A stretch of DNA of 12,338 bases from Planctomycetota bacterium. GTDB lineage: Bacteria; Planctomycetota; Phycisphaerae; Sedimentisphaerales; SM23-30. The stretch spans positions 1-12,338 of the forward strand of contig JAKQBU010000510.1 in the NCBI GenBank assembly GCA_029573975.1, written 5' to 3'. The notes under the pieces were generated by a model. The model ran no database searches. It was not told the origin of the DNA and saw only the letters and a list, made by a program, of their open reading frames with translations. The position numbers were made by a program, and so were the translations under genes. Of the stretch, positions 7,231-12,338 are shown in pieces; position 1 is the stretch's first letter; the number at the start of each line of letters is the position of its first letter.

Positions 7231-8516
7231 AATCAAGATTCCTGATAACTTTTTTTACTTCAATCTTTTTTGCATCTTCGATGGCATCTGCTCAACCGGA
7301 AGGGGGAATGGGGGCGTTAATACGGAGCCAACCCATCGCGGACAATTCCAATCCCAGTCTCTCTTGCTTGATTAAAATTGACATCGCACCAGATATATTG
7401 GCATTAAATCCGGAAATTCTCCAAACCTTGCTAAATAGCCCTTTTGTTAAAGAGTTTAACCAAAAATTAGATGATTCGGGTATCCTTGACAACGTAATGG
7501 GGAATGTAAATATTTATGTTGATATGTTAGCCGCTGCTCCCCAGCCATATGGTGCACCATTGGGTATGATGATGGGTGCGCCAGGCGGCGGTCGATCAAT
7601 GCCCGTATGGGAAAACCAGATAGGCGGTCAGTTATATAAAATCCGCTTAACCAGCGATTTTGTTGATGATGAAACGCTAACAGCAAATGCCGCGGAGATA
7701 TTCAAGCAGTGTGCCACCCGTCTGGATACAACACTTAGACAGGAATTCGCCAAGTACCTGGGAGAATTGAATCGCCAACGTGAAATAGCCCTAACCAATC
7801 AAAACAAAACACAAAACGAAATGGACAATTTGCAGCGTTTGGAAATGGTATTACAAGAGGATGCCGGCCAGAGCATTTTATCCCGCGAAGCCATTCTCGA
7901 CCAGATGAAAAATCTGGAAAATGAGCAGCAGCAACTGCAAATGAATCTGGCATCGGCCCAGGCGCGCCGGGAAGCCATCAATCGGGAAACAGCAGAAATA
8001 TCGAAACGTATGGAAGACAAAATGGGTAATGACCCAGTCATCGGGAATCTAAAGGAAATATTGGAATTAAATATAAATAAAAGGGCCCTGGCAAAACAAA
8101 TGGTTGAAAACGGAACAGCCCCACAAACCGAAATTTCCGAGCCGGAGGAAAAAATTGCCCGTACCCAGATCGAAATCGCGGAACGTCAGGAAGAATTAAA
8201 AAAACAGGCGGGCGGATCGTCGGAAAAGTGGAGTAACGACCTTTCCGAAATGGCGATTCAAACGGCCGAGATGGAAGCCCGTTTAAATTTTGTGAATAAC
8301 CAGCTAGCACAGATGAAGGAAAAAAATCTGCTGGGATTGGCGAATCAATATGAGCGGGAGGTGGTGATGAAAATGGGGCCGGTGCGGGAGGCGTATGAGC
8401 AGGCGGCGCGGCAGGTGAATGAGTTGCAGATGCAACTGGATGCCCTGCAGCCGCCCAGCGTAACCATCCTCGGCGGGCAGCCGGAACAGGACGAAAAGAA
8501 GGCAGAAGAAAAATAG
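7227..8516 (+). CDS. Secreted coiled-coil protein of unknown function, third gene of the sigma operon
   Basis: 429 residues. The ATG overlaps the preceding stop (ATGA, 7227-7230) and has AAAGGAG just upstream inside the previous gene, so translation is probably coupled. Residues 1-22 are a signal peptide ending A-S-A before Gln23. Residues 44-160 may be a small folded domain with beta-like strands (SLSCLIKIDI, NVNIYVDML) interrupted by a Met/Gly/Pro-rich loop (MMMGAPGGGRSM, 114-125). Residues 160-405 are mostly long coiled coil (for example NEMDNLQRLEMVLQ, 197-210), broken near 265-305 and 328-335. The C-terminus is a Pro/Gly then Asp/Glu/Lys tail. The layout recalls periplasmic coiled-coil proteins in general, but no known family is recognised and no enzymatic motif is seen. 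Its position suggests it works with, or is sensed by, the membrane regulator. Confidence 0.82.
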   Translation: MKSRFLITFFTSIFFASSMASAQPEGGMGALIRSQPIADNSNPSLSCLIKIDIAPDILALNPEILQTLLNSPFVKEFNQKLDDSGILDNVMGNVNIYVDMLAAAPQPYGAPLGMMMGAPGGGRSMPVWENQIGGQLYKIRLTSDFVDDETLTANAAEIFKQCATRLDTTLRQEFAKYLGELNRQREIALTNQNKTQNEMDNLQRLEMVLQEDAGQSILSREAILDQMKNLENEQQQLQMNLASAQARREAINRETAEISKRMEDKMGNDPVIGNLKEILELNINKRALAKQMVENGTAPQTEISEPEEKIARTQIEIAERQEELKKQAGGSSEKWSNDLSEMAIQTAEMEARLNFVNNQLAQMKEKNLLGLANQYEREVVMKMGPVREAYEQAARQVNELQMQLDALQPPSVTILGGQPEQDEKKAEEK

Positions 8517-8542
8517 GCAGCATTTTATTTTCCAAAAAACCG

Positions 8543-8576
8543 ACCGGCTCCTATTTCTATATGGGCCGGTTTTTTT
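8543..8576 (+). terminator. Rho-independent terminator of the sigma operon
   Basis: Stem ACCGGC (8543-8548) pairs with GCCGGT (8565-8570), extended by CC (8550-8551) with GG (8563-8564) around a one-base bulge, and is followed by a run of seven T (8570-8576). It begins 26 bases after the stop of the coiled-coil gene. Confidence 0.8.
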
Positions 8577-8587
8577 ATGAATAGGGA

Positions 8588-8616
8588 TTGATAGATTCGC
8601 CCCTGCTTCATAAAAT
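8588..8616 (+). promoter_or_regulatory. Predicted housekeeping-type promoter of the epimerase/flavoprotein operon
   Basis: TTGATA (8588-8593), exactly 17 bases, then TAAAAT (8611-8616). The predicted start near 8623 leaves about 28 bases to the ATG at 8651. It lies just beyond the preceding terminator, so the two operons are cleanly separated. Confidence 0.6.
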
Positions 8617-8650
8617 AAGATAGTTCGATTCTTTATAAGTGAGCAGGAGT

Positions 8651-9595
8651 ATGCCAGAACGAGTTATCATAACGGGTGCGACAGGTTTTATCGGCAGCGC
8701 CTTGTGCCGGCATCTGGCCGGATGCGGTTATGAGGTGATTGCACTCTCCCGCCCCGGAACTCCCCACTGCCCGGAACTGCCGAATGTCCGGATGGTCGAG
8801 TGGGACGCCGTCACCTGCGCCGGCTGGGCCGAATATGCCGACGGGGCCTATGCCATCATCAACCTAGCCGGCGAAAATGTCGGTACAGGGAGCTGGACGG
8901 CCGAGAAAAAGAGTAAAATTCTCGGCAGCCGCCTCAATGCCATTGCCGCCGTCCTCGAAGCGGTGGAACAGGCCCCCCGTAAGCCGCGGCTCATCATCCA
9001 GGCCTCCGCCATCGGCTATTACGGCAGCCGGGACGAGCAGATTCTGGACGAGCAAGCCGCCCCCGGCCAGGGCTTCCTGGCGGAAGTCTGCCGGCAATGC
9101 GAAAAAAAAACCGCCCGTTTTTTTGATTTCCCCATCCGCTGCGCTATAATCAGGTTAGCGGCGGTATTAGGGCCGACCGGCGGCATATTGAGCCAGCTCA
9201 TTCCGCTTTTCCGGAAGTACCTGGGCGGCTTTCCCGGCAGCGGCCGGCAGTGGTTCTCGTGGATCCACCTGGCCGACGCGATAGGAGCGATAGAATTCAT
9301 TATGAAAAATGAAACAGCACAGGGCATATGGAATCTCTCCGCCCCCCATCCGGTGCAGGCCAGGGATTTTTATACCTCATTAGGCCACGCCCTGCATCGG
9401 CCCTCGCTTCTGCCCATCCCGGCCCTCACCCTGAAACTGCTGCTGGGCGACAAGGCCCGGGAACTGATCCTGGCCAGCCAGCGGGTGCTACCCCAGCGCC
9501 TGCTGGAGGCCAGCTTTACGTTCCGTTTTCCCGATATCCGGGATGCGTTACTGGATTGTATAGAACCCTCAAAAATACAGGAGACTTCCCTATGA
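8651..9595 (+). CDS. TIGR01777-type NAD(P)-dependent epimerase/oxidoreductase (SDR39U1/YfcH-like)
   Basis: 314 residues, the usual length of this atypical short-chain dehydrogenase family. The Rossmann nucleotide-binding loop is ITGATGFIGSAL (7-18). Further family landmarks are NLAGENV (71-77), YYGS with the preceding SAIG (119-126), WFSWIHLADA (201-210), GIWNLSAPHPV (225-235) and the C-terminal signature running from LLLGDKARELILASQRVLPQ (263-282) to FRFPDIRDAL (291-300). It is a cytoplasmic NAD(P)-binding protein; the family's physiological substrate is unknown. Start choice is uncertain: the ATG at 8651 has AGGAG only one base upstream, and an in-frame GTG at 8639 would add four residues but has no ribosome site. 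The stop overlaps the next ATG (ATGA, 9592-9595). Confidence 0.93.
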   Translation: MPERVIITGATGFIGSALCRHLAGCGYEVIALSRPGTPHCPELPNVRMVEWDAVTCAGWAEYADGAYAIINLAGENVGTGSWTAEKKSKILGSRLNAIAAVLEAVEQAPRKPRLIIQASAIGYYGSRDEQILDEQAAPGQGFLAEVCRQCEKKTARFFDFPIRCAIIRLAAVLGPTGGILSQLIPLFRKYLGGFPGSGRQWFSWIHLADAIGAIEFIMKNETAQGIWNLSAPHPVQARDFYTSLGHALHRPSLLPIPALTLKLLLGDKARELILASQRVLPQRLLEASFTFRFPDIRDALLDCIEPSKIQETSL

Positions 9596-9978
9596 ATCTC
9601 AAGGAATATTTCGAAAAAACCGAAGGCACCGGCGTCCTGGCCACGGCAGACGCCGAGGGCCGGGTCGATGTGGCGCTGTATGCCCGTCCGCACGTCATCG
9701 AAGATAATACCGTCGCCTTCATCATGCGGGAGCGGCTCAGCCACCATAACCTCCGCTCCAATCCCCAAGCCGCTTACCTGTTCTTGGAAAAGGGGCCGGG
9801 CTATAAAGGCAAACGGATCTACCTGACCATGCTCCGCGAAGAAACCAATACCGATCTGATCAAGCAGTTGGTCCGCAAGGAACACGGCATGGACAATCCC
9901 AAAGACGACGCCAATCGTTACCTGGTCTTCTTCCAGATCGACAAGGAGCGGCCTTTAATCGGCGACCATCACATATAA
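9592..9978 (+). CDS. Small pyridoxamine 5'-phosphate oxidase-like (split-barrel) flavin-binding protein
   Basis: 128 residues. AGGAGA (9579-9584), seven bases before the ATG, and the ATGA overlap with the epimerase gene fix this start; a longer in-frame reading from 9328 would run through the epimerase gene. The sequence follows the small PNPOx-like barrel: GTGVLATADAEGRVDVALYA (12-31) is the first strand pair, VAFIMRERLSHHNLRSNPQA (41-60) carries the phosphate-contacting basic stretch, AYLFLEKGPGYKGKRIYLTM (61-80) the central strands, and YLVFFQIDKERPLIGDHHI (110-128) the last strand. Members usually bind FMN or F420 as dimers, and several are uncharacterised reductases or stress proteins. 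Co-translation with an NAD(P)-binding protein suggests, but does not prove, a shared redox reaction. Confidence 0.85.
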   Translation: MNLKEYFEKTEGTGVLATADAEGRVDVALYARPHVIEDNTVAFIMRERLSHHNLRSNPQAAYLFLEKGPGYKGKRIYLTMLREETNTDLIKQLVRKEHGMDNPKDDANRYLVFFQIDKERPLIGDHHI

Positions 9979-9987
9979 TCGGATTTC

Positions 9988-10001
9988 GGGGCTAACTCCC
10001 C
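9988..10001. terminator. Weak hairpin between two convergent genes
   Basis: GGGG (9988-9991) and CCCC (9998-10001) can form a four-pair stem with a six-base loop in the 24 bases between the flavoprotein stop and the DUF1080 stop. There is no U tract on either strand, so it is at best a weak bidirectional termination or RNA-end structure. Confidence 0.25.
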
Positions 10002-10002
10002 A

Positions 10003-10707
10003 TCATTTCAGCGGTGTAATCCGTATATTGCGATACGCCACCGGCCCGTGGTTCCCCTGGAACATCAGCGGCCCGGCCGGACTTTCCTTTTCGGTTACAC
10101 CGCCGGGTGTCTGGGCGGGCATTTCCAGATCCTTATGCAGTATCTGGCCGTTCAACTCCACTTTGATAAATTTGGCATTGGCGATCTTATTCCCCACCGC
10201 GTCAAATTTCGGGGCCTGAAAGTCAATCACATATTTTTGCCACTGCCCCGGCTTCTTACAGGCGTTCACCCGGGCCGGTGCCGCCCCGTAAATGGCCCCC
10301 ATATCGCCCGGCCCCATCGTCTCCCGGCCGTAGCTGTCCAGTACCTGAACCTCATATTCGCCCATCACATAGACACCCGAATTGGAATCCTTTGCCACCA
10401 TCAGTTCCAGCTCGATATGGCAATCCCCGAACTTCTCTTTGCTATAGATATCCAGGCTATCACCGTGATGCCGGGCCAGATTGATCATCTCGCCGGCGCC
10501 GGGCTTGGCCGCCAGCATCTTCGGATCATCGGCTGAAACTTCCGCCTTGCCCACCACCCATTTACTGGCTGCTGGATCGCCTTTCACTACCCAGTTATTC
10601 ATATCTTTGCCGTTAAACGGAACTGTGGCGTTGGACTGACAGCCAACCCCAAGCGTATAGAAAAGCATCATGCTAACCACAAAAACGATTGACTGTGCTG
10701 TTTTCAT
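10003..10707 (-). CDS. DUF1080 (3-keto-disaccharide hydrolase-like) exported protein, probable lipoprotein
   Basis: 234 residues. AAGGA at 10718-10714, six bases before the ATG at 10707, favours this start over an ATG seven codons upstream (10728). The signal sequence MKTAQSIVFVVSMMLFYTLG leads to GVGC (Cys23); Cys and charge pattern fit a lipoprotein, but position -3 is Gly, so the lipobox is imperfect. The DUF1080 concanavalin-like sandwich spans about 28-233: PFNGKDMNNW (30-39), FGDCHIELELMVAKDSNSGV (93-112), YEVQVLDSYG (118-127), GAIYGAAPARVNACKKPGQW (137-156) and GPLMFQGNHGPVAYRNIRIT (212-231). Family members cut glycosidic bonds of 3-keto sugars or bind glycans and are greatly expanded in planctomycetes. 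It is a single gene converging on the flavoprotein operon; polysaccharide degradation is inferred. Confidence 0.9.
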   Translation of the reverse strand: MKTAQSIVFVVSMMLFYTLGVGCQSNATVPFNGKDMNNWVVKGDPAASKWVVGKAEVSADDPKMLAAKPGAGEMINLARHHGDSLDIYSKEKFGDCHIELELMVAKDSNSGVYVMGEYEVQVLDSYGRETMGPGDMGAIYGAAPARVNACKKPGQWQKYVIDFQAPKFDAVGNKIANAKFIKVELNGQILHKDLEMPAQTPGGVTEKESPAGPLMFQGNHGPVAYRNIRITPLK

Positions 10708-10713
10708 TTTTTG

Positions 10714-10718
10714 TCCTT
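10714..10718 (-). promoter_or_regulatory. Ribosome binding site deciding the DUF1080 start
   Basis: On the minus strand AAGGA ends six bases before the ATG at 10707, and the upstream ATG at 10728 has no comparable site, so the shorter form with a clean signal sequence is preferred. Confidence 0.6.
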
Positions 10719-10785
10719 TCCTGTGCAATGTTTACCATAACGATTTTTTTACCTGGGAAAAACACAAAAGTATTCTTGGAATGAC

Positions 10786-10791
10786 ATTATA
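10786..10791 (-). promoter_or_regulatory. Possible -10 box upstream of the DUF1080 gene
   Basis: A perfect TATAAT lies on the minus strand about 80 bases before the ATG at 10707. The hexamer 17 bases upstream reads ATTTTT, a poor -35, so this is a tentative promoter. The rest of 10708-10834 is AT-rich and holds nothing else I can name. Confidence 0.3.
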
Positions 10792-10834
10792 ACCACCAAC
10801 AAAGAAATAAAAATATTTATTTCCCTTTTCCGGC

Positions 10835-10871
10835 AATAAAAAAGGCCGGTCGCTTTCCGGGCAACCAGCCT
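10835..10871 (-). terminator. Rho-independent terminator of the secretin gene
   Basis: On the minus strand a 12-pair stem (10871-10860 with 10852-10841) closes a seven-base loop and is followed by a T run interrupted by one A. Two of the pairs are G-U wobbles, which become A-C mismatches on the plus strand, so the structure is stable only in the secretin direction. It starts 22 bases after the secretin stop. Confidence 0.8.
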
Positions 10872-10893
10872 TATTTTCAGCTTTTGGTGCCTT

Positions 10894-12338
10894 TTATTCA
10901 CCCGGCGCCTTCAAGGCTCCAAACCGAAGGTCTTCCTGTTCCTGCTGGAGGATAATCTTGGGCTTAATCAGAATAAGCAGTACGCTTTCGTCCTTGACTA
11001 TCGATTTATTGGTGAACAATCGTTTCACAATCGGAATCTTGCTCAAACCGGGAACACCGATTTCCTTTTCAATCTCACCTGTTATTTTCTGTCCGCCCAG
11101 CAGCAGGGTTCCGCCATCCGGTACCGAAACACGGGTCTGAATATTGTTGTCCTGTGTAACTGGCTGTTGGATAATACCTGTCGAAGCAGTATTGATGTTG
11201 TCGTTATCACCGCCTATGGTAGTATCACCCCCGGTAGTATCGGTTGTACCCGTACCCGCCTGATTAAACACAAAAGTTTTCATCTCTAATAACTTATACT
11301 GGGCAACTTCCACATTCAGAATTACATATCTTTTATCCACGGTAATAGTAGGTGCGATAACCAATTCGATACCCGTTCCGGTATCCTGTATATCTGGAGT
11401 GTACATCCCCACTGCATTACCTGTCTCTGCCTGCATATTTCGAACATAGGGTTGTGAAACATCAAAGCGTACCGTAGCTTCTTCTCCGTTGAATACCGTA
11501 ACATGAGGTGCTTCCAGAGATCGGCTGCGCTGATGCGCCTGCGTGGCCCGCATCAGGAAATCCACCTGAATGTTATCCAGAAAGGAGCCGGCCATAGAAA
11601 AAGCGGTGGGGGCGGCACCGCCTCCTAACGAACCGGGAACACCGGTGGTACCCGGCGTGGTAAAACTGGATGAATCCTGAGTAATGGGAATAGCAGTGGT
11701 CCGATTCCAGGGACCCGGATTGGTCCTCTCATTCAGAACCCGGTTTCCATAAGCTGGATTGATAATCGGATTGCCGGCAGCATCTACGGCCGGGTCATAG
11801 CCGGCATTGCCCATATTCAGGAAGAAATCAATATCCACCCCGATATCTTCGAGAAAATTGCTGTTAATCAGTAAAAACCTCGCTTCAATAGACACCTGTT
11901 CGCCCAGAGTCCGGCGTAAATCTTTAAGTAAATTTTCAATAACCCGGTGATTCTTCTGAGTCTGCTTAACCACCAATTCACTGCCGCGGAAGACCTCCAG
12001 GGTTCCTTCCCCCATCGTTTCACCAGTCTGGCCCATCCCCATTCCTCCTCGCATACTACCCATACCACCGCCGCCCATGCTTTGCATCATGTTCCAGTCC
12101 CAGCTTGTGGCATCCACCGCTCCCTGAATCATCCAAATCAAATCATCAATTCGGGTATAAATATCTTCAAAATCTCCGCTCCCACCACCGCCGCCGCCTC
12201 GTTGGCTACCACCGCCTCGTTGGCTACCGCCGCCTCGTTGGCTACCGCCGCCTCGTTGGCTACCACCGCCTCGTTGGCTACCACCGCCTCGTTGGCTACC
12301 ACCGCCTCGTTGGCTACCACCGCCACCGTAACCTCCGC
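10894..12338 (-). CDS. Secretin-family outer-membrane protein (type II/III secretion, GspD-like), N-terminus missing
   Basis: The frame is open from the right window edge to the stop at 10894 (480 residues seen), so the true start is outside. Order: a GGGSQR repeat linker (12336 to about 12180); a ring-domain-like segment with IDDLIWMIQGAVDATSWDW (about 12155-12095); a Met/Gly-rich insert (GGMGMGQTGETMGEG, to about 12010); LVVKQTQKNHRVIENLLKDL (about 11975-11915); then the secretin domain from EQVSIEARFLLIN. Conserved C-terminal parts are VSVPDGGTLLLGGQK (about 11135-11090), GVPGLSKIPIVKRLF (about 11060-11015) and LLILIKPKII (about 10985-10950). A Thr/Gly/Asp insert lies at about 11250-11190. 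Secretins form gated outer-membrane channels. No other secretion or pilus gene is visible here, so its system is unknown. An internal TTG at 12141 should not be taken as the start. Confidence 0.92.
   Translation of the reverse strand, partial: GGYGGGGSQRGGGSQRGGGSQRGGGSQRGGGSQRGGGSQRGGGSQRGGGGGGSGDFEDIYTRIDDLIWMIQGAVDATSWDWNMMQSMGGGGMGSMRGGMGMGQTGETMGEGTLEVFRGSELVVKQTQKNHRVIENLLKDLRRTLGEQVSIEARFLLINSNFLEDIGVDIDFFLNMGNAGYDPAVDAAGNPIINPAYGNRVLNERTNPGPWNRTTAIPITQDSSSFTTPGTTGVPGSLGGGAAPTAFSMAGSFLDNIQVDFLMRATQAHQRSRSLEAPHVTVFNGEEATVRFDVSQPYVRNMQAETGNAVGMYTPDIQDTGTGIELVIAPTITVDKRYVILNVEVAQYKLLEMKTFVFNQAGTGTTDTTGGDTTIGGDNDNINTASTGIIQQPVTQDNNIQTRVSVPDGGTLLLGGQKITGEIEKEIGVPGLSKIPIVKRLFTNKSIVKDESVLLILIKPKIILQQEQEDLRFGALKAPGE
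12196..12321 (-). repeat. Seven perfect-length 18-bp tandem repeats encoding GGGSQR
   Basis: Seven contiguous 18-bp units lie inside the secretin frame; plus-strand GTTGGCTAC recurs at 12201, 12219, 12237, 12255, 12273, 12291 and 12309. The only difference among units is GGT versus GGC at one glycine codon. Each unit encodes Gly-Gly-Gly-Ser-Gln-Arg; further glycine codons flank both ends. The block makes a flexible, positively charged linker. Confidence 0.95.

Noticed and set aside
9328..9591. Longer N-terminal extension of the flavin-binding protein
   Set aside because: It overlaps the conserved C-terminus of the epimerase in another frame and is low-complexity Pro/Ala/Gly; the ATG at 9592 has a good ribosome site.
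12139..12141. TTG at 12141 as the secretin start
   Set aside because: The same frame continues open upstream through the GGGSQR repeats to the window edge, and no ribosome site precedes the TTG.
12138..12326. Minus-strand reading frame with ANEAVV repeats
   Set aside because: It is the alternative frame of the 18-bp repeat inside the secretin gene; any frame of an 18-bp array gives a hexapeptide repeat. The GGGSQR frame continues into the conserved secretin domain.

Overview
The window most likely comes from a Gram-negative (diderm) bacterium of the Planctomycetota/PVC group, perhaps a Phycisphaerae-type lineage. This is inferred from gene content: a DUF1080 (3-keto-disaccharide hydrolase-like) lipoprotein, a PQQ-type beta-propeller opening with the DWPNWRGPDFNG motif, a lipoprotein SGNH/GDSL hydrolase, a secreted beta-helix protein with a choice-of-anchor Q-like segment, and a stand-alone secretin. 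Lentisphaerae or Verrucomicrobia would fit almost as well. Most genes have good Shine-Dalgarno sites and E. coli-like -35/-10 boxes can be found. I see no rRNA, tRNA, CRISPR array, transposase or integrase, and no intergenic gap above about 220 bases.

Layout. (1) 1-2673, minus: a large secreted right-handed beta-helix protein whose C-terminus runs off the left edge. (2) 2674-2813: an AT-rich divergent promoter region in which one TTGATAA heptamer can serve as the -35 box in both directions. (3) 2814-3398, plus: a small secreted helical protein of unknown function. (4) 5814 down to 3403, minus: a two-gene unit, PQQ-like beta-propeller then SGNH hydrolase lipoprotein, ending only 4 bases from the gene in (3). 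(5) 6037-8516, plus: a tight three-gene operon of an ECF sigma factor, a single-pass membrane protein in the anti-sigma position with coiled-coil and TPR-like parts, and a secreted coiled-coil protein, closed by a clear terminator. (6) 8651-9978, plus: a TIGR01777-type NAD(P)-dependent epimerase overlapping a small PNPOx-like flavin-binding protein by ATGA, behind a strong promoter. (7) 10707 down to 10003, minus: the DUF1080 lipoprotein. (8) 12338 down to 10894, minus: the C-terminal part of a secretin carrying seven perfect 18-bp repeats (GGGSQR), ended by a strand-specific terminator; its N-terminus is beyond the right edge.

How they may work together. Nearly everything except the sigma factor and the epimerase/flavoprotein pair is exported: periplasmic, lipid-anchored, outer-membrane or surface. 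The region reads as cell-envelope and polysaccharide-related accessory content. The most novel-looking unit is the sigma / membrane regulator / secreted coiled-coil operon, which could be a transmembrane signalling module with its own extracytoplasmic partner. No function is demonstrated for that third protein.
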